Source: Podocnemis expansa (taxonomy: Eukaryota; Chordata; Testudines; Podocnemididae). Taken from it: 64,000 nt of DNA. The notes beneath the pieces are model-generated. The model ran no database searches. It saw nothing but the letters and a program-made list of their open reading frames with translations, and was not told the origin of the DNA. Below, piece after piece: positions 18,395-30,580 of the stretch; position 1 is the stretch's first letter, and each line of letters begins with the position of its first letter. The DNA lies in contig ML681981.1 of assembly GCA_007922195.1 (NCBI GenBank), forward strand, positions 9,669,857 to 9,733,856. The letters run 5' to 3'. The position numbers and the translations under genes were made by a program.

Positions 18395-21121
18395 TTGTAA
18401 GTAACTGAGTTATTGTTTCAAGGTCAGCCATAGCGTGTGTGGTATTTTGTTTGTTTAAATCCTCATCAACTTTAAAACAAAATTTTATTCTTTTAATGGA
18501 GCTTCTTGGGTTCTCTTTTAAAATGCACGGGGAAAGAATAGAGAGAAAAAACATCATGCTGTAATCCAGTGTGTTTCTTTATTTACTCACTTGAATGTGT
18601 AAAGTAAGGTGTTAGATTTAATGATTGGGGTGATGATCTTTTGAAAATAATCTCTTACAGTTATAATGAGAGAGCTTCTCAAAACATGGAAAAACACATG
18701 ACCATTTTGTACAACTTAAAAAATGGTCAAATGAAACTTTGAGAGCTTTCAAATCAATTCAGGTCTGGCTGTGAACATTCATGAGAAATTCTGATTCAAA
18801 AAGATTTTTTTTAAAAAAGTTCAAAGTGTCTGTAAATGAAAGGTTTTTTTTTTTCTTTAAAGTGCCTTCTCAACCCTAACTATTGCATTGTTGCTGTGAT
18901 GCTATAATTACTGTCAAATGAAAGAAAATTTTACAGCAGATGTACTCTTCACACACACAGTGCATTAATTACTTTCAGCAAGTGCTCGTTTTATTTTCTA
19001 ATGTTCAATATTCACATTTGTTTCTTCACTGGGAGTAAGTTAGTTATTAAAAAAAATGTCCCTAAAAAGAAGCTTGTCAGCTGAAATAAGAGTTAAAGGT
19101 ACATAGTATTCAGAAGAAAAGAGTGTTTTTCTGCACAATGTGACACTTAAATTCACAACGTTGATAGCTTCTTTTTCTTTGTACTACTAATTGCTTGCAA
19201 GGGATTTTTTGTTTGTTTGTTTGTTTGTTTGCTTTTTTAGGTTTTGTTTTGTTTCCATGGTGTTCCCCCCCCCCCCACCCAACCCTCCAAATGCAAATTT
19301 GTCACTAAGATCAATTGTTCTATTTGGGTGTAGTTTAAGTACTTTATTAAGCATTGCCACTGTACAGAACTGAGTCTGCTTGTACAAATATTTGGTGCAT
19401 ATGGTTTTCAATAGAAGGAATCTGTGTTTCACACTTTTGTTCGAGGTTTCATGAAAAATACAACTACTTTTTTAAAAAAGATACATCCTTGAAAGAAAAC
19501 TCCACAGACACAAAACACATAGCTTACTTTTAAATAATTTACCTGCAATAGGATAATAGTGTATCTGCAAATATTTGCCTAACATGTAGCGCTGGTACAC
19601 TATTTCTTTTAACCCCTGAAGATTGGGTTCAAATCTAGTGTATGAACTGTGTAAAATAAGTTTGATGATTTTAGGCTAATGTTCAGTAACTCTCATTTCA
19701 AACCATGGACATCACAGATACCAAACATGCTTGCTGGAAAGGCCTGGGATGTTAGGTCCATGGTGTACACTGGTGCAAACTGTATAAAGAAACTTCTTCA
19801 TGATCCCTATGACTCTAGCCAATTTTAAGGAGATGAAGTTAGAGAAATATAGACAAAATAGAAAGCTTCCACAATAATGATGTTTTAATTGCATCTTTCC
19901 TGCTTATGAGGCATCTTCAGGAACAGCGTTAACAATAGAGGTTGCTCATTTTTGTCACCAGAATCACACATTAAGTAAGTCGCTTGTCAATTACATTGTT
20001 CAGGTGTCTAGAGGAGGACTCTGAGACCTTTTGTTCTGGGTCTTCTCATTTGATTTCCTTGCAGTCCAGAGCCTGGTTAGCTGTCAGTGAAAATCCCTTC
20101 ATATATCAATATAAATCAAATAAAATAGAGCAAAAGAAGACCTTCAGCTTATTTGTTCCTGTTAAATCTCTTAGTCCATCACACAACAGCTGCTCCCAGG
20201 TTCACTCAGATCTGTCTGTGTTCTCTCATGCAGAACGTCCCGGTGGCATGAGAGAAGAAACTCTTTAGTAATAGCTGCACTATGGTTTGTCCTGCTTTCC
20301 TCTCTACTATAACCTCATCTGACTTGCTTTTCTGTTTCTGTGGGACTGTTAGACAGGAACTATAAAGAGAAAACATTTAACACAAATATGATTTCAGTGC
20401 ATAAGAAATGGTAGAATAACCATGTGGAGTATTTGGTATGATACACATGTGGAGTAGTTAAGAAACTACTTAACTTTGTTTTGAAAAGGTCTCTTTCAAG
20501 TTAATGCTATCCTATACAAACACCAAAGCATATGATATGTTTATCAAATATCCTGTTCTGTAATGTCATGGATCTAATTCTGGGCTGCATTCTGACTCCG
20601 CTGGGCTTCAGTAGGTTGCTATTTTCTCCACCTCTCCATGCTACTGAAATTATAATGCAACAACAAGGTGAAGGTGTTTACACAGGCAAAATGGGGCCAG
20701 CATAACAGCTCTGTTCCACACTTCTTCAAAGCAGTCCTTATAGAAGCTATGGGGGGAAGGAGTGGATGTGATCAAAGCACTCAGATCTGAGGGTACTGTG
20801 GGATTCTTGGTGATCCCTGTTCTGCTGGGATAGAGATTTTTCTGAAACCCACCACCAGCCCTAGATGCCTGAAAGTGTAAAGGTGTTCTCCTATGAGTCA
20901 TAGCTCAAAACTGGCTTTAACTTCTTTAAGTAGATTTCTACCATGCTCACCTCTGTACTGGACCTTTCTGCACGTGAATGTCCATGCTTGGTAATGCCTG
21001 CCCTGACCTGTCTCTATCCTCCCTTCCTCACTTCAAGTGTCTTCTTTGATACTTCGTCTCCCCCCCCACCATTTTTTTAAAAGCTATGTATTCTGCTCTC
21101 CTCACCTTACCTATGGTCATT
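18395..21121. other. Unannotated stretch with simple repeats
   Basis: No gene recognised. A (TTTG)n tract lies at about 19208-19231, and a C-run at 19266-19278. A possible tRNA-like SINE remnant is at 19585-19640: B-box-like GGTTCAAATCT at 19626-19636 with an A-box-like TAGCGCTGGTAC about 38 bp upstream. The rest is plain sequence. Confidence 0.4.
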
Positions 21122-21824
21122 TGGGGAGCGATCAGCCAAGTAGCAGCACCATAGAAAGAGACCTGGGGGTCCTGGTGGATGGGAAGCTGGATATGAGTCA
21201 GCAGTGTGCTCTTGCTGCCAAAAAGGCCAGTGGCATACTGGGCTGCATCAGAAGAAGCATTGCCAGCAGATCAAGGGATATGATCATTCCCCTCTCTGGC
21301 ACTGGTGAGGCCGCATCTGGAATACTGTGTCCAGTTTTGGGCTCCCCACTACAAAAAGGACAAATTAGATGGAGTCCAGTGGAGGGCAACAAAAATGATC
21401 AAGGGGCTGGAGCACAAGCCCTATGAAGAAAGACTGAAGGAATGAGGCTTATTTAGCCTGCAGAAGAGAAGACTGAGGGGGGATTTGATTGCAACTTTCA
21501 ACTACCTGAAGGGATGCTCCAAGGAGATTGGAGCTTGGCTGTTCTCACTAATAACAGAGGATGGAACAAGGAGCAATGGTTTCAAGTTGTAGCTGGGGAG
21601 GTCGAGGCTGGATATTAGGAAAATCTTTCTTACTAGGAGTGTGCTAAAGCATTGGAATGGGCAACCTAGGGAGGTGGTGGAATCTCCGTCTTTGGAGATG
21701 GTTAAGGCCTGGCTGGATAAAACTCTAGCTGGAATAATTTAGTGGGAGTGGTCCTGCTTTTTTGGCAGGGGGTTGGATTGGATGACCTCATGAGGGTCCC
21801 TTCCAACGTTATGATTCTATGATT
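21122..21824 (+). mobile_element. CR1 LINE, 5'-truncated copy
   Basis: Plus-strand copy containing the end of the CR1 ORF2, the 3' untranslated part ('GGAACAAGGAGCAATGGTTT', 'GATATTAGGAAAATC', 'GCATTGGAATGGGCAACC', 'GGCTGGATAAAAC') and the terminus GGATTGGATGACCTCATGAG, CCTTCCAACGTTATG, ATTCTATGATT. These features are diagnostic for CR1, the dominant LINE of birds, turtles and crocodilians. CR1 inserts by target-primed reverse transcription and is usually truncated at the 5' end, as here. No target duplication is expected for CR1 and none is seen. Confidence 0.93.
21150..21470 (+). pseudogene. CR1 ORF2 C-terminal relic
   Basis: In one frame the sequence reads ERDLGVLVDGKLDMSQQCA, then AAKKASGILGCIRRS and [10 protein letters not shown], the conserved block after the CR1 reverse transcriptase palm. 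After this point about 21297 the frame shifts: HLEYC-type sequence continues in another frame ('[10 protein letters not shown]' appears as CCGCATCTGGAATACTGTGT) and LRLISLQ-like end sequence follows to about 21470. The break makes this a dead copy. The catalytic residues lay upstream and are missing. Confidence 0.88.
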
Positions 21825-24442
21825 TTTGTTACCCTCACCAGCCTTTCTCTTTACCATACTCCTACTGTTCCCCTGCATCCTCATGTTGTTTTTTGGTCTT
21901 ACCCAGACTGTGAACTTTTCAGGACAGATGCTTTTACTTTATTTATCTAACACTCCCTGCACATTTAGACACAATATAAATAATGAGCGGGGCTAATATT
22001 CCAATGGTGAAACAAGCTTGAGTTCTAAAATTGTTCCAAAAAGGACAGGCTTATTGGTGCTGGATGACAAATTTCGTGGGAATCCTATTGTCCTCTCTTT
22101 GCAATATTCCCTTCTCTTAGTCTGTCTCTTTCAGTTTCTCTCTCTTTCACATATCTTTCAATTGCTTTCTTTGAATTTTCTTTCAGTATTCCCTTTCCTC
22201 ACTCATTTCTTGTTTTAAATGTTCCTGGGTACTCTTAAAGAATGTCCTGCTACATATGTCTCCTGTTTCCATATGCCAAGTAAAACTGCTCTCAGCTGAT
22301 GAGAAGAAAAAAAAAAAAAAGATAGTTTAATCTTCCACTAGACTTCCAGTGTGAGATTGCTTCAGTAGAAGAGTTTCACCAGGTCCTGAGCTGCAGTGAC
22401 TGAGAGCTCAGCTCATTAAGTTAATGCATGGAGAAGAAAGCTGAAAAAAAATTAATTGTATACTGAAGTGATAATTCGGAGATAGTTCTTCAGAGTGTGT
22501 GAAGACAAACACAAACAGCTTGCTTAGAACTCACTGACCAGAAAGTTTCCATGTTTATTAACCTTCCCACTGTAAAAACAACCTGGTCCTCTCTGGTAAT
22601 TGTGGAGGACTGGTAACTTTATAACCATGCCTCATCCTCCTTTCTTTATAGTAAAGGATTAAAACTTAAATTATAAACCAATGTATGTACAAACAATTCA
22701 AAATAAACTTCAGATTCCATAAAACTATTTAGATTGTTGAACATGTCACCTTATCAATTCCTTTTAAATAGTCTTTGGCAGTATGCTTAAATCAAGTCTT
22801 TGAGGGGGTCTGAGCAGTCTTCCAGATCATGTTCTCACTTCTTTTGTGTTTGTGTCTTGGAGCTGCATATGGAAGAGGGCTTGCTTCCTGACAATGTAAC
22901 CACAAAACCCAGATCTGTTCTTTGTTGTTTTGGGAAATATTAAAGATGAACCTGATTTCCCCAGAAAGGTCCTTTTGGAGTCTCCATTAGGCAGGATGGA
23001 TCTGGGAATTTGTCTTTTTCTGAACAGTTCCTAATATCTAAGAGGTTTTGAAACAGCCTCTGTTCCCTGGACTCAGCTGAAGTAGTGCTTTTGTTCTGTG
23101 TTGAATATTGAAGTTTTGCTCCTGCTGAATTTTTATTTTGGTGTTCCGTTTTCAAAATTCCTTCAGGCTGGGCCACTTAAGTTTCAGGTGTATCCATGCC
23201 ACAAGCAAAAGCATACTTAGTCATCTTCTCATCACAAGTTCTTCTGTAAATAGTGTAGATGCAAGCAGAGTTGACAAATTTGTCAGGAATAATTTGTGTG
23301 GGTCCACTGATTTTTTTTTATTTTTTTATTTTTTGAGCATTCTATTTAAAATCTCCAGTGCTCTCTCCATCTTCCCTTTGTTCTAGAGAAATCTGGACCA
23401 CTAGTACAATGTTCAGAATTGAGGCCCTGAGCGAATGCTGGTTATGTTTCAGAGATAAATTGAGACTTCAATTTTTTTGACGACTTCAGGATTACAAATA
23501 TTTGATGACTTCAGGATTACAAATATTTACTTCAGTTTTTGGATGATCTGTGCTGCTGAAGTCTGTGCAAGTATAGCCAAATTAATATATCTGAAGAAGT
23601 AATAGACTACAATAATGGGCATGTGTCCTTTCCGGAAAACCAGTCTGATGTTACCTGTGCCAATGTCTGTCAGGTAGTTTTGTAGAGAGTAATGGTTCTG
23701 GTGTGATAGTGGTTTTTACAAACCTTCCAGCTCTCTACTAAACTGTGAATATGCCTACCATACTCAGACTAGATCACAATACAAATTATTGTGCTCATGG
23801 CCTATATTTGTTCATGCTTTGGTGTCACTTTGGTGAATTTTGGAGTATCTCTTTTTGAAAAGATTTAAGTTCTGCCACTATGAGATCAATGTAGACTCTA
23901 CAACCTTTCTTTAAAGCCTTTTCTTATATTGGTGACTGCTTAATTAGGACTCTAGGTAGTGTTTCCTGCTATGAACACCTTCCCTGGTTTGTGTCTGCTG
24001 TTGAAAGAAAACTGCATCAACTTTAATTGAAATCATTCTGAATCCTAGACGGAAGGTCATCTAGTGGCTTTGAACCCAATAATGTTGCTAAGGGCTTGTT
24101 GGCTGTTCCTGTGTTTAAAATCCAAGCTGAATACATATTCATGGACCATACACAGGCAATGTGACTGCTAGAGCTTCTTCCACTTACTTGTACTGCTGGT
24201 TGGTTTTTTGATGTTCCCCCACATGAATGCAACAGGTCTCTGGTCTCCTTGTGGATCTTTTAATTTGTGCACTACTCCTAAACCACATAAAGTTGCATTT
24301 GTTACTAGTGTTGTTGGGTAGTTTGCCAAGTATAGGGCCAAAACATGTGGTCATTCTTTTATTCTATTAAATATATTTTGTTGTCTGCTCCCCCACATCC
24401 ACATATTGTGCCCATTAAGAAGATTCCTTAAGTCTTTTGGAA
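21825..24442. other. Unannotated stretch; 25-bp tandem pair
   Basis: No gene or repeat family recognised. An A-run lies at 22307-22320 and a T-rich tract at about 23309-23333. A 25-bp unit (TTTGAYGACTTCAGGATTAC plus AAATA) occurs twice in tandem at 23476-23500 and 23501-23525 with one difference. Confidence 0.5.
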
Positions 24443-25060
24443 TATAAGTATGGCCATATTGGGTCAGATCAATGGTCCATCTAGCCTAGTATTCTGTCTT
24501 CTGACAGTGGCCAATGCCAGGTGCTTCGAAGGGAATGAGTAGAACAGGTGATCATCAAGTGATCCATCCCATTGCCATGGCAAACGGCAGTTCCTGCCCA
24601 TCCTGCCCATTGATGGACCTATCTTCCAGGAACTTATCTAGTTCTTTTTTGAACCCCATTATAGCCTTGGTCTTCACAACATCCTCTGGCAAAAAATTCC
24701 ACAGGCTGACCCCATGTTTTGTGAAGAAATACTTCCTTTTGTTTGTTTTTAAACCTGCTGCCTATTAATTTTATATATGGAAGCTGTTCCATACCCCTAA
24801 TAATTTTCATTGACCTTTTCTGTGCCTTTCCAATTCTGATATATCTATTTTGAGATGGGGCAACCAGATCTGCATGTGGTATTTAAGATGACGGCATACC
24901 ATTACTTTACAAAGAGGCAATATAATGTTTTCTGCCTTTATTGTCTATTCCTTTTCTAATGTTTCTGTTAGCTATCTCAATGTTCTGTTAACCTTTTTAA
25001 CATGAGCTAAATATGATACAAGTTTCTCAAAAATATTTATCATGCCAAGGGATCTTCTTA
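24443..25060 (-). mobile_element. CR1 LINE 3' region, minus strand
   Basis: The plus strand starts with ATAAGTATGGCC, ATTGGGTCAGATCAATGG and TCCATCTAGCC. Read in reverse this is the well-known terminus GGGCTAGATGGACC...TCTGACCCAGTATGGCC. It continues with GACAGTGGCCAATGCCAGG, TGAAGAAATACTTCC, AACCTGCTGCCTATTAA, GGAAGCTGTTCCATACCCC and TGAGATGGGGCAACCAGATC, matching the 3' untranslated part and end of ORF2 of a CR1 subfamily abundant in turtles and crocodilians. A second copy lies at 60717-61460. It differs from the copy at 21122, so at least two CR1 subfamilies are present. Confidence 0.88.
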
Positions 25061-26826
25061 CAACAGAAAAGATGGGTTTGGGCACAGCAAATAACACCCT
25101 GAGTTTTTCTGAATCTGTCTCAGTTCACTGTTAGCTAGTTAAGCGTCGTACATGCTTCAGCTGTTTCTTTATAAATTCACATTTCTTGTTCACAGTGGCT
25201 GACTTGTATCTTAAGTTTGCATATAACTAGTAATTACGTTCATTTGTACTTTTACCATATACCAACACATCAACTGCATGACAAAGGACACCAGCAAACA
25301 TGATACAATTTGGGAGATGCTCTTGAAAATGTTCTGATACTGCTGATACACTGAATGCAAGATGATTGAAACAGTACCTGCCAAACTGGGTGGTACATGG
25401 TAGTTAATCATGTAGGTTCTTTAGAAAGGGGAATTTTCCCAAGGCATGATGTAGTATCTGACTTTGAGACTTTGACCTGTCATAACAATTAAAGTTTGTT
25501 CAACTGTTGTGAAAATGCTTGTATTAACTTGGGTCCACACAATTCTGAGTTTTTGATTATTGGTGTCAGTATTATAATCATCTTAATACACCATTCAGTA
25601 GCTTTTTCTTCTAGGACATAAGCCCCATGGCTTTCTTTTCCATTCTTATTCTTTGACTTTCCATTGCAAGGATGTGCTGCAGGTCTGAGAGAGCAAAAGG
25701 AGTTGCCAGTGATATCAGTTCTACTTTGTACTTGCCTGACAGATTTCCTAGTCCTAAGAAAACGTGTTTGCTTTTTGCTGTTAGCACACATTCCAGTTTC
25801 TTTACTAATACTCCTTGTACTGCTGGCAAGCTTAGACTACTGTTACATTGTATTATATATGTTAATTGTTGAAGGACTTTCCATTCTTCTGTCAGATTCC
25901 TAGGGAACTGCTGGAAAACCCCCAATGTATTGCCACTAGCCTCATGTAGAATCTTTTTTCCATCCCAGGCTCAGGTGGTTTTTTGAGTTTTTTGTTTTTG
26001 ATTTGATTTGGGGGTTTTTGTGTGTGGGTGGTTTTTTTTGTTTTTTTTGTTTTTTTTTTTTTTTTGTAGTGGTGGTTGTTTTAAATTACAGTGACAGTTG
26101 TTGGTGTCAATTTTGAATTTAAGGTTTTAACTGTTTAGAGTCATACTCATGTACCAAGATGTTGTATGTTACACTGAGAATCTAATGTTAGAAGCTGAAT
26201 TCATTGTCCTCTGTTAAGTCTCCCTCTTTGATTGTTTTCACTATTCTTGGTAACCTGCATGCTATTGCAAAATGTTTCATTCTGTGACATCTTCTATATT
26301 CTTAACTGGCCACTGTGCCAAGCTGTGGGTTGGTAACTTGCCACATCTCCACAGCATTTCCAATTTTCCTTTCTGTTCAAGTTCTTTGGTTTCCCACTGT
26401 CTAGTTGTGTACTGTTCTTACATTGTAAATTTGGTTTGACTGCTCTTTACAGATTTTGTCTTTTCTCTTCCCTGTGTCATAATTGTGTGATGCACTCTCC
26501 CCTGTGGTGCTAGCATGTATGTCACATTGCTGTTTCTTGCATTCTCACTTTAGCTAGTGTGAGATTTGGGTCTACCTGAAGCTGTGCTGATAAAATGGTG
26601 TCTCTTGTAGCAAAAACTGTCATATCTTTATTAGTTCTTTTAAATTTCTACATTTGCAAGGTTCAGCAAGATCATGAAATGCAGTAATAAAAGCCTTAAC
26701 TTTTCACTCTTATTCCTGTCACATGCCAGGTATTTAACTGGGTCCAATGTGGGATTACAGGGCTCCCAGCCTCCCACAACACAAACTAGTAACTCAGAGT
26801 AGACCTCTTCACCCTGCTCTTAATTA
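25061..26826. other. Unannotated; T/G-rich low-complexity tract
   Basis: No gene recognised. Frames of 79-104 codons at 25489-25925 overlap on both strands and show no domain. A strongly T-rich/G-T tract occupies about 25979-26072 (T-runs broken by single G). Confidence 0.45.
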
Positions 26827-27112
26827 GGCTAAATCTATACTGACGGTGGAAACAATCACAGCCATCAGCACGATCTTCCAGGTTCAATTGAGCAGTCTGT
26901 GTAGACATGTTCAATTGATCTGGAAGTCACCTTAGCAACTCTAGCCCTGGAACTGGAGTATTGGTACGACAACTGGAAGGCATTTCTGGTTGGCTTATCG
27001 TAGCGTGTAGGGAGTACTTAGTAAGTCGTTGGGACATATGCAAGATATTTTACATTCCTTGCATATTTCCCATCAACTGCTACCAAAAAGTGCTGCCAGT
27101 ATAGAGTCAGCT
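26827..27112. mobile_element. Hairpin MITE, Harbinger-like
   Basis: The left end GGCTAAATCTATACTGAC follows TTA. The right end is GCCAGTATAGAGTCAGCT, whose complement AGCTGACTCTATACTGGC matches the left end with a few changes. The centre contains ATATGCAAGATATTTTACAT and TCCTTGCATAT, a degraded copy of the hairpin that is nearly perfect in the copy at 34814. Further copies lie at 30581 and 61864. A TTA preceding site and TIRs fit a PIF/Harbinger-type MITE. No coding sequence. Confidence 0.6.
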
Positions 27113-28582
27113 CACTTCTGAATCCTCTCACCCTTTTCCCATAGCAATGGGAACAGACGGTACCAACGGGAGCCTCTGTCTGCTGTGATTCCCTTTCTAC
27201 TTTTAGCATTTGAGTTTGTCTGCATGAATAATTGGTTCATGGAAAGATGTGATGTGAAACTCCCTGCACTAGTCTACTGCACAGTCTGTGTGGAACTTTT
27301 TGACACACACTACCAGTGCATTTTGAGCTACTTATCTTTGAAACAGGTCTATTTCCAAGTGTTTTAACAAACTGTTAATGCACATCAGCAGGGGTCTGCA
27401 CAGACAATCTGTGGTAGGCTAGTGGAGAAAGGATTCAGAGCCCAGCTTGCTGTGAACTAGTTTGTGTAAAGAAAATCTGTTTGTCCTATCCATTGAAAGT
27501 CCCAGCAACTAGCTTGGTTGCATCTAGCCCTTGAACACTAGGTAGCTATTTCCAGCCCACTTCTATCTTCCTGTTCCTATAATTGTCAGTCCCTGAATCA
27601 GCTAAATGTGCTCCATCATCCCTGAAAAAGCTATGGGACATTGTAGCAGATGTCTTTGTGTATGATCACTTGGCCACTTGAACTCAGAGAGTGTGGTAAC
27701 TTTCATGCTGTTCTGGACCTCCTCACCATACTCACCTCAAACTTTTCTGACCACATCCATCTTGTGTTTGGCTATGACTGCCTTATCAGACCCTTGCCCC
27801 TCTGAATTCCAACTTTCAAAAAAGAGATCATCCAGTGACAGGAATTTTAAAGGAGGGACTTTGAGAAAAGGGTAGTGCATTCATAAAGGAACCTTGCATG
27901 GCATATTGGCCATTAAACCGTACAACAACCAGGAAAACTGCACAGACCTTAGTCCAAGGTGCACAGATGAGCATTCTGTGACATGCTGCTCTAGAGTGCT
28001 CCCTTTTCGCAGAGGGTACTGATGCCTCTGTTTTCCCCTTCTTCAGGGTTCACAGTGGAAAGGTCATTAAACCTTCCTTATCTGGGGTCCAGTTCAGCTC
28101 TCAGGTGCATTGGTCCTCCAAGTCTCAACCTCACTTAGTCTTTCAAAATAGAACACAAGTTCATAGTCCTCATCCCATCTTCAGCTGAGCACAACCATTC
28201 CTCCACGAGGTTCTGTTTTTCTGTCTCACAGCACCTTTCATCTGGACTTCATCTTTCTCCACAGGCCATCCTCCTTGACTCATGAGACTTCTCTCTTCCT
28301 ACAGCCTCAGCAGTCATAAATACAGTTTCGTGGACTTCTCCTTTCCTGCAGCTTCTTTCTGCTTTGTACCAGAGTCACCTGATTCATCTCAGGTGGGGCT
28401 CAGGATCATGCTAGCTCAGGCTCTTCAACAATGAAGGAAGGAAGAAAGGTAGGGGTTGTGCCCTGTGCACTTAGTACAGCTTGAGGGGTGCTAATTCTGC
28501 AGGCTCCCGAAGTGAGGGAAAAGTTGGATAGGATGGAGAAATAATAAATAATGTTATTGAAGCAGAGTGGTGTGCTCGGTAG
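27113..28582. other. Unannotated; pyrimidine-rich block
   Basis: No gene recognised. The part 27990-28400 is rich in C and T on the plus strand with many TCTTC/CCTTCC runs and could be an unrecognised repeat or retroelement fragment. No repeat termini found. Confidence 0.4.
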
Positions 28583-28772
28583 CAGTGGCTTTTAAACTTT
28601 TTTCCTCAGTACCCAATCGAAAAAAATAATTTATGCCCATGACCCAACAATTCCATCTTTGTTCAGATGCATTCTGGTCTTTTGATAGCAGCAGTAGGGG
28701 GGGGACCAGGACCCACTACCTGCATGTCTGTGACCCAGTACTGAGTCCCAACCCGTAGATTGAAAACCACTG
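28583..28772. mobile_element. hAT-type MITE
   Basis: The left end CAGTGGCTTTTAAACTTT and the right end GATTGAAAACCACTG (complement CAGTGGTTTTCAATC) form the typical 'CAGTGGTTTTCAAA' TIR of hAT MITEs. The flanking octamers are CTCGGTAG (28575-28582) and CTTTATAG (28773-28780), sharing 5 of 8 positions, a decayed target duplication. The element is 190 bp and non-coding. The interior contains ATGACCCAACAATTCC and GGACCCACTACC segments typical of this family. Confidence 0.65.
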
Positions 28773-28807
28773 CTTTATAGCTCTTATTAGTGCTGTCCTT
28801 TGGTAGG

Positions 28808-28984
28808 GCCTGCATTTATTTTCCTCCCATTCTGTAAATTCCCTCATCTTCAAAGCATCTGACAAAGTCAGATTTTCTCCCACCAAAGCTCATGTGATAA
28901 ATACATTTGTTAGTCTTTAAGTGCCACAGGACTCCTTGCTCATTTTGCTGAACTAGACTAACATGGCTACCCCTTTGGAACTTG
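28808..28984 (+). mobile_element. Penelope-like element 3' end
   Basis: Plus-strand copy with part of the 3' untranslated region (GCATTTATTTTCCTCCCATT, CTGTAAATTCCC), a damaged ribozyme-like core (CTGACAA, stem II arms GTCAGA/TCTCCC no longer matched, CAAA in place of GAAA), GTTAGTCTTTAAGTGCCAC, ACTCCTTGC, and the complete terminus CTGAACTAGACTAACATGGC and TACCCCTTTGGAACTT. Because the terminus is intact it is useful for defining the end of the family. Confidence 0.8.
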
Positions 28985-29049
28985 GTGTAACAGTCTTCTC
29001 CTCACTGGATGGAGGTAGAGTCCTTGACAAGTGCAACTCTCCCTAGCAG
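28985..29049. other. Short spacer
   Basis: Nothing recognised. Confidence 0.4.
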
Positions 29050-29300
29050 TGCTTAGCTGTATTTTTTATATTGCCATTAGAAGATGCTGCCTTTTTGCCC
29101 TGATACAGCTGCACAAGCACCCCAGAAATTTTTTGAAGGAAAACTAACATGATTCTGCAAAACCTGAAAGAAGTGGAGGTTTATATGGATGACATTTTAG
29201 TTTATGGAAGATCAGAGGAATATGAACATAATCCTTAATGAAAAGGGGGTGAGGGCAGACCTGGAAAAAATCAAATGAGTACTTCAAATGCAACTGGGTA
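29050..29300 (+). pseudogene. Ty3/gypsy-like reverse transcriptase relic
   Basis: In the frame of 29182 the sequence reads EVEVYMDDILVYGRSEEYEH. YMDD with DILVYG is the catalytic motif region of LTR-retrotransposon reverse transcriptases, and the following EE.EH is characteristic of the Ty3/gypsy group. Upstream, STPEIF matches the conserved SAPEIFQ segment but is cut by a stop at 29134-29136. Downstream a stop at 29236-29238 ends the frame. Both motif aspartates survive, but only about 33 codons are open between stops. No LTRs, integrase or gag were found nearby, so this is an isolated scrap of a dead element. Confidence 0.78.
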
Positions 29301-30580
29301 AAATTGTGTCAGACTGATGCAAGTCTTCAGTATGAGGAATTAATTCATATTTAACCTGTCCTCAGAAAGCTGTGAGTAAAATCCTGGTTCTGCTGAAGTC
29401 TATAGGACTTTAGCCATTATCTTAAATGGGTTCAAGATTTCGTTGCAAGTTTTAAAAGAATGGCTTAAAATACGTGCTCGTTTATATAATCCTTGTGATG
29501 TTAGGAAACAATACAAACCAAGCTAACCATCTGATTACTTATTAGACTACAACATGATGGTATCACCCCTTAGTGGGTGAAGTATTGGAAGGGATATGTG
29601 TGCCAGATATGAACTGCAAAGTGGGTATGGTGGAAGCATAACATCAGATGTAATCATGCAGTTCTTGCAGGATAATCAAAAGAACATCTTGTACTGACAA
29701 CTTTTCCTGACTGGCCTAAGATAGGAATTGTACTGGGCTTGTGCAGAGAAAAGGGGCATAGCTAGGTAATATCCACTAATTACTTCATTCTAGACTTACA
29801 AATCAACAGTCCATAACAAAATTACAAATGACATCTTCTCTTTGTTTGGCCTTGTAAGCAAGATTATAATGGCCAACTAGCTACTATTCGCTAGCTCCGA
29901 AGTTCATGCTTTTGGGATACAGTGTGATATCAAGTGTATTTCTTGTTGCACCTGCAAGTTAATGGCCTAGTAATGAGAATAGTCACATACAATTCACAGA
30001 ATTCTCCTATATATCTGCACCAGCCCTCTCCTCAGTCACTGGGATAAATGTAATTCAGTATGGTATGGGTTGACAGATCAGAATAATGTTGTCAATCTTA
30101 GAGGGAAATCTTTGTTGTAACTGCAAATAAATTTTTCTGAATTTCAAGCTCCTCTGTGAAATTTGCCAGCAGTGAGCCCAGAGGGACTCAGCCTGCCTTC
30201 TTCAACAGTCACCCTGAAAGTTAACAGTACAGTCAATCAGCCAATTATCTAGCAAACTATCCAGATTCCAAAATGTTAGTCAGACCAAATATTTTTCTTT
30301 GCTGGCAGTTTTCCATTTGGATTCTATACTCTGTACTTAATTCCATGTTTCATTTACATTTGGGGCTGTGCACTCCTGATCTTGTGGCTAAAGCACTGGT
30401 GTAAACATGTTTGCTGTCTATTTCCTTTTACTATACTGTGGAGAATGAGAAAGTTATGTATATTATTTTACAAATATATGCACCTCAGTTTGCCTCAATT
30501 TATCTTACCTGACTTCAATCAAAGTAAGTTGTTGGGGATGGGATGGGAGCAAACAAGAAACAAAGCAATGATTTAAACCA
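29301..30580. other. No recognisable feature
   Basis: Nothing identified; the first part may include further decayed retroelement sequence that no longer translates. Confidence 0.45.

Noticed and set aside
18122..18401. TTGTCAG/TTGTAAG as a sure 7-bp target duplication of the PLE foldback
   Set aside because: Other copies also continue with TT after GGAAC, so part of the match belongs to the element end; kept only as a possibility.
19585..19640. A-box and B-box-like sites considered as a tRNA gene
   Set aside because: No acceptor stem or cloverleaf pairing could be built; at most a decayed SINE head.
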